From assembly GCF_000967545.1 (NCBI RefSeq), contig NZ_JXXV01000005.1, forward strand, positions 91,851 through 155,850: a DNA stretch of 64,000 nt, given 5' to 3'. The stretch's first letter is position 1. The number at the start of each line of letters is the position of its first letter. Positions 44,868 to 53,467 of the stretch are shown piece by piece. A program made the position numbers and the translations under genes. This DNA comes from Vibrio galatheae. GTDB lineage: Bacteria; Pseudomonadota; Gammaproteobacteria; Enterobacterales; Vibrionaceae. Under the pieces are notes generated by a model. That model did no database searches. It saw nothing but the letters and a program-made list of their open reading frames with translations, and was not told the origin of the DNA.

Positions 44868-46406
44868 TTAGGTTGAAGGCTGCTCAACCTGTTTAGAATC
44901 TAGTTCTGATTCTGGCTCTTTACCTGTCTTACGACGGTATTTATCTTCCCAGTAGTCAGCGCCTTTGATACCCAGTTTTACCGGGTTAAACGTGTATTCT
45001 TCAACACCTTGTTTTTGCTGTTCTTCGTAGTCATTTAGTGCTTTCAATGCAGGCTTAGACATGAAGAATATGATCAAAATACCAACGATATTCAGCCACG
45101 CCATTAGGCCAACACCTACGTCACCCATTGCCCATGCAAGGTTAGCGGTCTTAACTGTACCGTAGAACACAACCGCGATGAGTGCCACTTTTAGTAAGAA
45201 CATCAAGCCATTAACTTTGATGTGACGACGAATGTACGCGACGTTTGTTTCTGCGATGTAGTAGTAAGCAAGAATCGTAGTAAAGGCAAAGAAGAATAGC
45301 GCAATAGCGATGAATGGTTTGCCAATCCCAGGCAAGGCGCTTTCAATTGCCATCTGAGTGAATACAGGGCCGTTCGCCGCGATATCAGCCGCGACATTTT
45401 GCACTAGGAAACCTTCTGCGCCATGCACGTTGTATGCACCTGTAATGATGATCATAAACGCTGTTGCTGAACAGACTAACAAGGTATCGATGTAGATAGA
45501 GAATGATTGCACTAAACCTTGCTGAGCTGGGTGATCAACACTAGCCGCTGCGGCTGCGTGAGGTCCTGTACCTTGACCCGCTTCGTTAGAGTAAACACCA
45601 CGTTTTACACCCCAACCGATAGCAGCACCAAGTCCAGCCATAGGAGTAAATGCATCACCGATGATCATTGAGAATACACGCGGTACTTCACCAATGTTAA
45701 GCAGAATGATAATGAAGGCGGTAACGATGTAAGCCAGTGCCATGAAAGGAACAACGATTTGAGTAAAGCTAGCAATACGTTTCACGCCACCGAAGATAAT
45801 GAACGCCAGGATAACTGAGATCACCGTGCCAGTAAAAATCTTAGCAAAGCTGAAAGTACCGATGGCCGTTTCAATCATGTCACCAGAACCGAATGCCGCT
45901 TCAACCGCATTACCGATACTGTTTGATTGAACGCCTGGCAGTAGGAAACCACAAGCAAAAATGGTTGCAATAGCAAAGACCCAAGCATACCAAGTTTGAC
46001 CCATTGCTTTTTCAATGTAGTAAGCCGGACCACCGCGGAATTCGCCGTTATCTTCTTCTTTATAGATCTGCGCCAAAGTTGATTCGGCATATGCCGTGGC
46101 CGCGCCGAAGAAGGCAACAACCCACATCCAGAATACAGCACCTGGACCACCAAAACCGATCGCTGCTGCGACACCTGCAATGTTACCTGTACCGACACGA
46201 CCAGACAGTGAAACTGCTAGTGCTTGGAAGGATGAGATACCTTTAGTGGAGCTTTTCCCTGAAAGAAGTAAACGCCACATTTCAGTAAAGTGACGAACTT
46301 GAACAAATCGAGTCATGACTGAGTAGAACAGACCTGCGCCAAGGCAAAGATAAATCAATACCGGGCTCCAGATAATTCCATTCAGAAAATCAACAAATGA
46401 CTGCAT
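44868..46406 (-). CDS. Alanine/glycine:cation symporter (AGCS family)
   Basis: A 512-residue sodium symporter with about eleven hydrophobic segments. Typical AGCS motifs are GRVGTGNIAGVAAAIGFGGPG near residue 70 and GVKRGVYSNEAGQGTGPHAA near 285. Family members import L- or D-alanine and glycine with sodium. I use the ATG at 46406, preceded by AGGGAA at a good distance; the frame from 46472 adds 22 basic residues before the first helix. The same-strand gene upstream is dadA, so uptake and oxidation of alanine are side by side. Confidence 0.9.
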   Translation of the reverse strand: MQSFVDFLNGIIWSPVLIYLCLGAGLFYSVMTRFVQVRHFTEMWRLLLSGKSSTKGISSFQALAVSLSGRVGTGNIAGVAAAIGFGGPGAVFWMWVVAFFGAATAYAESTLAQIYKEEDNGEFRGGPAYYIEKAMGQTWYAWVFAIATIFACGFLLPGVQSNSIGNAVEAAFGSGDMIETAIGTFSFAKIFTGTVISVILAFIIFGGVKRIASFTQIVVPFMALAYIVTAFIIILLNIGEVPRVFSMIIGDAFTPMAGLGAAIGWGVKRGVYSNEAGQGTGPHAAAAASVDHPAQQGLVQSFSIYIDTLLVCSATAFMIIITGAYNVHGAEGFLVQNVAADIAANGPVFTQMAIESALPGIGKPFIAIALFFFAFTTILAYYYIAETNVAYIRRHIKVNGLMFLLKVALIAVVFYGTVKTANLAWAMGDVGVGLMAWLNIVGILIIFFMSKPALKALNDYEEQQKQGVEEYTFNPVKLGIKGADYWEDKYRRKTGKEPESELDSKQVEQPST

Positions 46407-46729
46407 AAGTATTTTCCCTGTTTGTTTTAATGGTTGTTTTCTGAACAGGATATTACCCTTTTTGTAATGCATTTGTTAATTAATTTATTTGTCGGTGTTA
46501 ATTAGCGTGAGATGAAACACAAAATGCTGAAAATTAATTAAAATTTAGCGTTTGATAATTTACTTATTTCTAATTCTTTAGGTGTATATTTTATTTGAGA
46601 GTCAATTTGGTGATTTGTATAGATGGAATGCACCCTATTTTCCTTAGTGTATATTTTGTTAGTAAGGAATAAATAAGGTGATTATTCTAGTGGAGTGGTC
46701 GGTGGGTGGCTGATCAGAGAAAAAACAAT
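46407..46729. other. AT-rich gap between the symporter gene and dadA
   Basis: This 323-bp stretch has no gene. TGTTAATTA occurs twice 22 bp apart (46474 and 46496), and GTGTATATTTT occurs twice 65 bp apart (46582 and 46647). Direct repeats near the symporter start may be regulator sites; an Lrp-type regulator would suit an alanine gene, but this is a guess. Confidence 0.4.
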
Positions 46730-47980
46730 CTAAAGGTAGCGTTCAATACTTAGCTCAGGGAGTATGCGTTGACCACTGGCAGTCATAACTTCAGTTAATA
46801 TATCTGCGGATCCGCACGCCATAGTCCAGCCTAGCGTTCCGTGCCCGGTATTGGTATACAGGTTATCTAGTTTGGTTCTACCTATGATTGGTGTCCCGTC
46901 GGGTGTCATAGGACGAAAGCCGGTCCAGTATTCTGCTTTTGTAAAATCAATGCCTTGTGGAAACAGGTTACTGACGACGTGATTGAGTGTCGCTAAGCGC
47001 TTGTCGGGTAGGGCAGGGTCAAATCCTGCTAGTTCAGCGGTTCCAGCCACTCGAATTCTTTGCGCAAAACGGGTGACGGCCACCTTATACGTTTCATCCA
47101 TAACGGTTGAGGTTGGTGCGTGCTGTTCATCTATGACGGGCAAAGTTAGTGAGTAGCCTTTGACTGGATAGACCGGCATATTGATACCCAGTGGCTTAAG
47201 CAAAGCTTTAGAATAACTGCCTAATGCGACAACGTAGTGGTCTGCTTCGATCTCTCCTTGAGAGGTGTTTACCGCGACAACCTTACGGTCTTCTTCAACC
47301 AAATTCACTACATCCGTATTAAACAAGAACTTCACTCCTGCTTGCTCTGCCATATGCTGAAGTTGCTGACAGAATAGATAGCAATCGCCAGTCTCATCGT
47401 CAGGTAGGTAAAGTCCGCCAACCAGTTCTCCTTGCATGTTAGCCAGCCCAGGCTCTTGCACTAAACACTGACTTGGATCGAGTAATCTACACGAAGTACC
47501 GCTCTCTTCTAGTAGTGCAATATCCTTTTCCACCGCTTTCAATTGAGCGTGGTTACGAAATATTTGTAGCGTCCCTTGGCGTCGACCTTGATAGTTGAGT
47601 TCAAACTCTTGGTTTAGTTTGGCTAAACAATCACGGCTACGGTTGGCAATGGTCAACATACGTGATTTGTTGACGCGGTATTTATCGATCTGGCAGTTGC
47701 CTAGCATTTGTCCAGCCCAACGGATGAGCTCAGGATTGAGAGAGGGTTTCACTTTGAGCGGAGCATGTTGCTCAAACAGCCACTTTATTGCTTTGGTTGG
47801 GATACCAGGTGCGGCCCACGGCGACGAGTAACCGTAAGAGATCTGTCCTGCATTAGCAAAACTGGTTTCTTCAGCTGCTCTTGCTTGTCTATCAACGACG
47901 GTCACCTCGAATCCTGCTTGGGACAAATACCATGCGCTGGTTAGGCCGATAACGCCACTTCCTAAAACGACAACCTTCAC
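46730..47980 (-). CDS. dadA: D-amino acid dehydrogenase
   Basis: A 416-residue flavoprotein (E. coli DadA 432). It oxidises D-alanine and other D-amino acids to oxo acids, passing electrons to the respiratory chain at the inner membrane. The FAD-binding dinucleotide motif VVLGSGVIGLTSAWYLSQAG covers residues 4-23, then ETSFANAGQISYGYSSPWAA, and the C-terminal FAD contact TNTGHGTLGWTMACGSA, all standard for DadA. The start is GTG at 47980 with AGAG seven bases upstream. It is divergent from a LysR gene that probably controls it. Confidence 0.94.
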   Translation of the reverse strand: MKVVVLGSGVIGLTSAWYLSQAGFEVTVVDRQARAAEETSFANAGQISYGYSSPWAAPGIPTKAIKWLFEQHAPLKVKPSLNPELIRWAGQMLGNCQIDKYRVNKSRMLTIANRSRDCLAKLNQEFELNYQGRRQGTLQIFRNHAQLKAVEKDIALLEESGTSCRLLDPSQCLVQEPGLANMQGELVGGLYLPDDETGDCYLFCQQLQHMAEQAGVKFLFNTDVVNLVEEDRKVVAVNTSQGEIEADHYVVALGSYSKALLKPLGINMPVYPVKGYSLTLPVIDEQHAPTSTVMDETYKVAVTRFAQRIRVAGTAELAGFDPALPDKRLATLNHVVSNLFPQGIDFTKAEYWTGFRPMTPDGTPIIGRTKLDNLYTNTGHGTLGWTMACGSADILTEVMTASGQRILPELSIERYL

Positions 47981-48060
47981 GATCTCTACTCACAGTTTGA
48001 AATTTTGCTAAGAATGATGAGTTTACATCTGGTTAACAATCGATAAGAATTAATATCAGG

Positions 48061-48077
48061 CTTTAGATTTTCTAAAG
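48061..48077. promoter_or_regulatory. Palindrome over the ribosome-binding site of the LysR gene
   Basis: CTTTAGA-TTT-TCTAAAG is a perfect seven-base inverted repeat whose right arm contains the AAAGGG ribosome-binding site of the LysR gene starting at 48085. It may be an autoregulatory operator, or as RNA it may hide the ribosome-binding site. Confidence 0.5.
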
Positions 48078-48084
48078 GGTTGAT

Positions 48085-48975
48085 ATGAAATCGACACTAC
48101 TTCATGGGATTAACTTAATTTGTATTATTGCTCGCCACCAAAGTTTAACCAGTGCTGCAAAGGAATTGAATTTAACTTTAGGTGCGGTGAGTCAGCAGCT
48201 TCAGCAGATAGAACAGCGTTTAGGTTTTAGTGTATTTGAACGTCACGCACGTGGCATTCGCCTGACTGAACAGGGGAAAAAACTGGTCGATGCAACCAGT
48301 CATCATCTGGCTGCGATCGAAGACAATGTGTTTCAACTGACTCAGGTGTCTGAGCGCAAACAGATCCGACTTAAACTAACCCCTTCGTTTGCCTTTAAGT
48401 GGCTGGTACCAAAGCTTGAAAACTTTCATAAGCACTATCCGGATATTCAAATTCACACCTTTGCCGAAGGCGCGCTGGTGGATAGTGACAACCGGAATTT
48501 TGATATTGCGATTGATTACGGCTCGATTCCTTACAAACATCCCGATGCCGAGTTATTGATGGAAGAGTCTTTGTTGCCTGTAATGAGCCGAGATTATTTT
48601 GCCCAGCACTTTGATAAAAGTAAGGGGGAGCTTGGTTGGCATAACGTCACTTTACTCCATGATGTAATGCCTTGGCAGGGGGCGGTAAAAGACTACGAAT
48701 GGTTATTTTGGGCGTCTCATCAACAACTCGATTTTGATACCAATCGTGGCCACTTTTTTAATCGTGCCGATATGGCGATGTCAGCAGCCGAAGCTGGAGT
48801 GGGAATTGCTTTGGCCCGTGTCGCGCTGCTTGGTGATGAAGTTCAGCAGGGAAAATTGGTTGCACCGTATGCAGCAATTGCAGCGAATGCGGGTTATTTC
48901 GTGATCACGCATATCGATGATCCGAACACACGTCGGTTTAAAAATTGGCTGCGCGAACAAGTGGTTACCAATTAA
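48085..48975 (+). CDS. LysR-family regulator (GcvA-like), probable dadA regulator
   Basis: A 296-residue LysR regulator. The helix-turn-helix is in residues 5-65 (ICIIARHQSLTSAAKELNLT then LGAVSQQLQQIEQRLG). The effector domain begins RLKLTPSFAFKWLVPKL, which is close to the GcvA branch. AAAGGG precedes the ATG. It is divergent from dadA with a 104-bp gap, and a role in alanine or D-amino-acid catabolism is the natural inference. It does not resemble Lrp, the usual regulator of dadA in enterobacteria. Confidence 0.9.
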   Translation: MKSTLLHGINLICIIARHQSLTSAAKELNLTLGAVSQQLQQIEQRLGFSVFERHARGIRLTEQGKKLVDATSHHLAAIEDNVFQLTQVSERKQIRLKLTPSFAFKWLVPKLENFHKHYPDIQIHTFAEGALVDSDNRNFDIAIDYGSIPYKHPDAELLMEESLLPVMSRDYFAQHFDKSKGELGWHNVTLLHDVMPWQGAVKDYEWLFWASHQQLDFDTNRGHFFNRADMAMSAAEAGVGIALARVALLGDEVQQGKLVAPYAAIAANAGYFVITHIDDPNTRRFKNWLREQVVTN

Positions 48976-49072
48976 TCTATAAATAACAATGGCATGACCA
49001 TATGCACCCACTACACTTATTATTGGACTGGCTTCTGCTTCTCAGAAGTCAGTGGTATTTGGGGCAGCGCAT

Positions 49073-50050
49073 ATGGAATCTCATCAAGGCCAATGCAGCT
49101 ATCAAAACCCTGATGGCTGGAGCTGCGATCAACCGTGCGGAGACTCTGGTTTATGCTACTGGCATGATCCACAAGTCGATAAAAGCAATCACGACGTAAA
49201 AGATCAGGTTGAGCAATGGGCCGCAGCAGGTAAACCTTTAGACGGATTTCAGTTGGCAAAAACAGACCTTGAAGACATTGATTTGGTCAATCGAGGCAGT
49301 AAACAAGGATATCAATGTCGAGGCGTTGATTTCTATCGAGCGAACTTAACCGATGCTCATTTTTTCGGCTTAGATCTACGTGGCTCATCTTTGATGAAAG
49401 CCAGATTGATTGGTGCAAACTTACACTGTGCCAAACTGGACAATTGCAATTTACTGGGGGCAGAGCTTTCACGGGCCAAACTGGAAAATATTGAATGGGG
49501 TGGTTGCCTCAAGCAAGAATTTGACGCGAATAATGCACTGAAAAAACGCGATCGTAAAAAATCGATCATGTTGTGCCAAGAAGCAGAAGAAGTTTGTCGC
49601 AATATTCGTAAACAGTGTGAGAAGCAGGGGCTATTTGAAATGGCGGGCGATTTTTTTAAGCGCGAGATGCGCTACCGCCGTTATCAAATGCCTGTGCTTA
49701 GTTTGAAAAGAGTGATTTCAAAAGCGGTCGATCTGTTTTGTGGTTATGGCGAAGACCCGATAAGGGTGGTGGGCTTTTCGATCTTTTTGATCTTAGTTTG
49801 CGCGCTTGCTTACTTCTTCTTAGACACTACAGGTGCTCATCCGCTTTATGAAGATCTGACGGGATGGCAGTTTTATCTATTTGAGTTTCTCAATTCGCTC
49901 TATTTTAGTGTCGTGACCTTTACCACACTCGGCTATGGCGATATATCCCCGGTTGGCTTTGCTCGCTTTATCGCCGCCTGTGAAGCGTTTTTAGGCAGCT
50001 TTACTATGGCGCTGTTTGTGGTGGTGTTTGTAAAGAAAATGACCCGCTGA
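49073..50050 (+). CDS. Pentapeptide-repeat protein fused to a two-helix potassium-type channel
   Basis: A 325-residue membrane protein. Residues 1-35 hold Cys8, Cys18, Cys22, Cys28 and His31 and look like a small metal-binding knuckle. Residues about 60-145 are pentapeptide repeats (NLTDAHFFGLDLRGSSL, ANLHCAKLDNCNLLGAEL). A basic helix region follows. Then come a first membrane helix (about 231-249), a pore loop with TLGYGD (the TxGYGD potassium filter) and a second helix (about 303-321). It should be a tetrameric cation channel with a large cytoplasmic N-terminus. The ATG at 49073 is used; the frame from 49052 adds seven residues. Its stop is nine bases from a convergent gene. The gating signal is unknown. 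Confidence 0.85.
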   Translation: MESHQGQCSYQNPDGWSCDQPCGDSGLCYWHDPQVDKSNHDVKDQVEQWAAAGKPLDGFQLAKTDLEDIDLVNRGSKQGYQCRGVDFYRANLTDAHFFGLDLRGSSLMKARLIGANLHCAKLDNCNLLGAELSRAKLENIEWGGCLKQEFDANNALKKRDRKKSIMLCQEAEEVCRNIRKQCEKQGLFEMAGDFFKREMRYRRYQMPVLSLKRVISKAVDLFCGYGEDPIRVVGFSIFLILVCALAYFFLDTTGAHPLYEDLTGWQFYLFEFLNSLYFSVVTFTTLGYGDISPVGFARFIAACEAFLGSFTMALFVVVFVKKMTR

Positions 50051-50059
50051 TTGGGCTCC

Positions 50060-50593
50060 TTAGCGAGGCATTAACGCGCTTGAGATCCAATCACTAGCTA
50101 TGATTTGATCATCTTTGTGCTGATTAGAGAAATGCTCGACCAAGGCGGATAAGTGCTCGCCATTGTCGCACATCGTATTGGCAATAAGATCCTCAGAGAC
50201 GATGATCTCGCTGCTTTGAGGATACGCCTGAGTTGTCACTTGCACAGGAACGATAAATTTAGCCGCGCTGGCACTATGCTGCTGTTTGAGTCGCCTAGCT
50301 TGCTGGTGAATATACGCCTGTGATTCTGCTGTGTAATGATCATGGTTGAAATCAAACATCAATGGGAAAATCAAGCCACGATAAAGAACTACAGCATCAA
50401 TATCGAGTTGTGACTGACGATGTGACAATGCCAAAACGATATCACCCGCCAAGTGGGGGAGTTGCTTGAATTGCTGCTTGAGCAGTTCAACTCTGCGTGG
50501 CCAATCCGACCCCGTGAGTTGTGAGCAAAGAATAGCGGAGTCTGTGGTGACAAAATCAAAAATTGAACTTGAGTATTGGGCGTGCAGTGTCAT
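50060..50593 (-). CDS. Unknown protein, possibly related to the N-terminal domain of DUF2075 proteins
   Basis: A 177-residue soluble protein starting MTLHAQYSSSIFDFVTTDSA. I do not recognise it firmly. The order of a short SSSIFDFVTTDSAI stretch, a LLKQQF helix and a strand pair with DIDAVVLYRGLIFPLMFDF is reminiscent of the nuclease-like N-terminal domain found in DUF2075 helicase-like proteins. The acidic and lysine residues expected in an active PD-(D/E)XK site are not obvious (MFDF where E-x-K would be expected). There is no helicase part. It is convergent with the channel gene, and no strong ribosome-binding site is seen. Real gene likely, function unknown. Confidence 0.6.
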   Translation of the reverse strand: MTLHAQYSSSIFDFVTTDSAILCSQLTGSDWPRRVELLKQQFKQLPHLAGDIVLALSHRQSQLDIDAVVLYRGLIFPLMFDFNHDHYTAESQAYIHQQARRLKQQHSASAAKFIVPVQVTTQAYPQSSEIIVSEDLIANTMCDNGEHLSALVEHFSNQHKDDQIIASDWISSALMPR

Positions 50594-50692
50594 CGGCAGT
50601 GCGTCGTGTCAGTAAAACTGTGAGGCTAGCGAACAAATCAGGATGATGCTAGCACATTGCGTAGAGAGTTTGACGTGAGTATTGCCGGCAAC

Positions 50693-50726
50693 AAAAAAAG
50701 GATTACCTAATGGCAATCCTTTTTTC
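50693..50726. terminator. Terminator after the DUF3581 gene
   Basis: AAAAAAAGGATT and AATCCTTTTTT form a strong stem (GGATTRCC core with one wobble) around a short loop, with T runs in both directions. On the minus strand it lies 10 bases beyond the DUF3581 stop. Confidence 0.85.
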
Positions 50727-50736
50727 TCTGTCATGC

Positions 50737-51474
50737 TTAAGCTGCGTTGGCAAACTCGGCGAGAAAGCACTCTTTGCGCGCATGAAAACGCTCAACTAAG
50801 TCATCCACAGCCTCTTGGTCGTATGGTTTCAAGCCACTTGCCACCATGCGCTTGATGCCTCTCCCGACCACTTCGCCATCTTCTTTAAAGGTAAAGTTTA
50901 ATGTCACGAGGCCACGTTTACCTTCCACATCGAATGTCGCACCTGAGAACTCTACTTCTGGGTGAGTTAGGTCTAAGCGCGAGAATTCAACTTCCATGCT
51001 TTCGTAAATAACCAATGGGCGTTGACAGTTGATCATCATCTGCGCTTCTTCCATCAGCGGTACCATAATATGCGGGAAGTTCATGCCAGAGAACTGAACA
51101 TAGCTGGTTACGACATGCTCGATAAATGCTGCATCTTGGCTAACTTCACCTTCGCGCGACATGTGTAAGTACTCTTTCGCGTTTTGGTCGACAACCGCAC
51201 TCTCTTTATCACATTTGTTCTCAATCGAAAGCGAAATACCATCGTTGACCATTCCAGAGAAATCGAAACGCATTTTTTGGCTGATGCCTTCTTTAGTGAG
51301 TAGTACTGCGAAAAGCAGGTCACCAGGCACACAGAAGCGTTTGTTGTCTTCATCATGAATAGGGTTAAAGTCACCGGCCACTTTTTTAGCAAAATGACTT
51401 GCTTGCTGGCGAGTGAATTGGAATCGATTGTTATCTTGTGAAAAATACGGTGTTAGAAACATACTTTTATTCAT
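50737..51474 (-). CDS. DUF3581 protein with a MaoC-like DxNPxH motif
   Basis: A 245-residue soluble protein matching, by recollection, DUF3581, found in Vibrio, Shewanella and relatives and uncharacterised. Residues 35-40 read DFNPIH, the pattern of the active-site Asp and His of MaoC-type (R)-hydratases with the hot-dog fold, followed by VPGDLLFAVLL. A second hot-dog-like half (about 140-220) contains FSRLDLTHPEVEFSGATF. That suggests a double hot-dog enzyme acting on an acyl thioester, which is inference. It has its own terminator and a promoter gap of about 260 bp upstream. Confidence 0.75.
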   Translation of the reverse strand: MNKSMFLTPYFSQDNNRFQFTRQQASHFAKKVAGDFNPIHDEDNKRFCVPGDLLFAVLLTKEGISQKMRFDFSGMVNDGISLSIENKCDKESAVVDQNAKEYLHMSREGEVSQDAAFIEHVVTSYVQFSGMNFPHIMVPLMEEAQMMINCQRPLVIYESMEVEFSRLDLTHPEVEFSGATFDVEGKRGLVTLNFTFKEDGEVVGRGIKRMVASGLKPYDQEAVDDLVERFHARKECFLAEFANAA

Positions 51475-51710
51475 GTGGCTATAACTGCCGCGCAGTATAC
51501 ATGAAGCGCAGTGATTAAATGGTCTATCCAGATCGTTTGTTTTTAATGTATTGATTTTAAATTAGTTGTGGCAAGTTTTAGTCTTAAATAGTTAACAGCT
51601 TAGCGTCGATTTTTGGATCGGATTTATGGACTAATAACTCAAGAGGTTGCGCGATGAAGTACTTTTCACCGCCAATGTAGCCGCAATGGGCTGAAAGGAA
51701 AATGAGATGA

Positions 51711-51733
51711 AAGGCGCTGAAACTCAGCGCCTT
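51711..51733 (-). terminator. Hairpin after the GNAT-nitrilase gene
   Basis: AAGGCGCTGA and TCAGCGCCTT form ten perfect pairs around a three-base loop, six bases beyond the stop. The following T run on the minus strand is short (CTTTCATC). Confidence 0.65.
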
Positions 51734-51738
51734 CACGA

Positions 51739-53271
51739 TTAGTTCTGCGGTTTGATAAATGAGCCATAGATATCATGGCGACGGTGCTTAAGATTGGTCA
51801 CAGAGCCTTCGGTATTCAATTGTTTTAACTTGGTTAAATCAACATCAGCAAAGATGATCATTTCTGTATTGGCATTGGCCTCAGTTAAGGTCGCATCATG
51901 GGGGAAGTAGATATCGGATGGAGAGAACACCGCAGATTGCGCGTATTGAATATCGACGTTGTCGACGCGCGGTAGGTTGCCAACGCTACCGCCTATCGCG
52001 ACATAACATTCATTTTCAATGGCACGTGCTTGTGAGCAGATTCGCACACGTTGGTAACCGTTCTTGGTATCAGTCCAGAATGGAACAAAAATGATCTGCA
52101 CTCCTTGTTCGGCCATCATGCGGCCCAGTTCTGGGAACTCACTGTCGTAACAGATTAAAATACCTATACGTCCCGCGTCGGTTTCAAACACTTTGACATT
52201 ATCGCCGCCATCAATCACCCAATCTTTTTCTTCATGTGGTGTGATGTGAATTTTGTACTGAGCTTCGATGTGACCGTCACGTTGTAGTAAATATGAAACG
52301 TTGTAAAGTTTGTCGTCCTCAAGTACTGGCACACTACCTGCGATAATGTTGATGTTGTAAGTGACGGCCATTTGCGAGAAGCGATTTTTAATTTCTTCAC
52401 TAAAGCTGGCTAAAAAGCGAATCGCTTCTACAGAGTTTTGCCCCTCTTGCAGTCCCATCAAGGGGGCGTTGAAAAACTCGGGAAACAACGCAAAGTCAGC
52501 TTTGTAGTTCGATAGTGAGGTAACGAAAAACTCCGCTTGATCCATTAAATCGTCCAAGTCACGCATGGCTCGCATTTGCCATTGGATAACACCAATTCGC
52601 ACTAAGGTCTTTTCAATGTCGTGCACTGATTGAATATCTTCTTCGTAAAAGAAGTTATCCCACTCAAGTAGCGTCGCGTACCCTTGGGAAGCATCGTCTT
52701 CGGGTAGGTAGTTACGCATTAAACGTTTGACATCAAAGTCATTTGCTAACTGAAACGACAAGATGGGATCATGTAACTCGCGACGTTTAATTTTGTTGAT
52801 GTATTCAGGGACAGACAGCTCATCGGCATGTTCCTGATAATTGGGAATGCGCCCACCAGTAAGAATGGCTTTGAAATTTTTGCTGCGGCATAATTCTTTA
52901 CGTGCATCATACAGACGACGACCGAGTCGCAAGCCGCGATAGTCTGGGTGGACAAAGACATCCAAGCCATACATGGCATCCCCTTTGGGGTTGTTTTGAA
53001 TGACGTTGTTTGCATCGATGATGTCGGTGTAGACATGAGGCAAAGAGAATCGGTTGTAATCCACTTTGATGGTCAGTGCCGCGCCAACGATTTTGCCGTT
53101 ATCCTCGATACATACTTGCCCATCGGGGAATTGGCGGATTAAATCCATAATCGTGCTTCGCGGCCAAGCGCCTCCAACATCGGGAAAAACGAGATCCATC
53201 AACTCGGCAATTTCTGGATAGTCAGCTTGTTCGATTGTTCGCAGTGAGAGCTTCGGCGTCGTGTTGTCCAT
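51739..53271 (-). CDS. GNAT acetyltransferase fused to a carbon-nitrogen hydrolase
   Basis: A 510-residue two-domain protein. Residues about 1-150 form a GNAT domain (YGLDVFVHPDYRGLRLGRRLYDARKEL holds the acetyl-CoA loop R-G-x-R-L-G-R). Residues about 225-500 form a nitrilase-superfamily domain with the Glu-Lys-Cys triad in LFPEF, YKIHI and ILICYDSEFPE. Both domains look intact. Such fusions are known in bacteria and are annotated as bifunctional, but their substrates are mostly unknown. The gene is monocistronic, with about 190 bp before the divergent-side plsC gene on the same strand. Confidence 0.88.
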   Translation of the reverse strand: MDNTTPKLSLRTIEQADYPEIAELMDLVFPDVGGAWPRSTIMDLIRQFPDGQVCIEDNGKIVGAALTIKVDYNRFSLPHVYTDIIDANNVIQNNPKGDAMYGLDVFVHPDYRGLRLGRRLYDARKELCRSKNFKAILTGGRIPNYQEHADELSVPEYINKIKRRELHDPILSFQLANDFDVKRLMRNYLPEDDASQGYATLLEWDNFFYEEDIQSVHDIEKTLVRIGVIQWQMRAMRDLDDLMDQAEFFVTSLSNYKADFALFPEFFNAPLMGLQEGQNSVEAIRFLASFSEEIKNRFSQMAVTYNINIIAGSVPVLEDDKLYNVSYLLQRDGHIEAQYKIHITPHEEKDWVIDGGDNVKVFETDAGRIGILICYDSEFPELGRMMAEQGVQIIFVPFWTDTKNGYQRVRICSQARAIENECYVAIGGSVGNLPRVDNVDIQYAQSAVFSPSDIYFPHDATLTEANANTEMIIFADVDLTKLKQLNTEGSVTNLKHRRHDIYGSFIKPQN

Positions 53272-53467
53272 AACAGTGTTCCATTTTTACAGCGTTAACA
53301 TCAGCTTAACACAATACGTCCTGAACCTTAATTGCTGTGCCAATACAATCGAATAACTCTCATACTCCTGAAACTATTTCTGTATACGCAACTTAAGCGA
53401 TAAAGCTTACTAAGTAGAAACCGTTATGGAGATAATTAATTGCGCCATTGAGAATTGTGCGTATCAG

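Noticed and set aside
49002..49199. 65-residue frame overlapping the start of the channel gene
   Set aside because: It overlaps the channel gene in another frame and has no ribosome-binding site; the channel protein's cysteine and pentapeptide regions explain the DNA.
51640..51685. Tiny frame MKYFSPPM near a GAGG motif
   Set aside because: It has eight codons with no supporting context; a leader-peptide role cannot be argued because the neighbouring genes read the other way.
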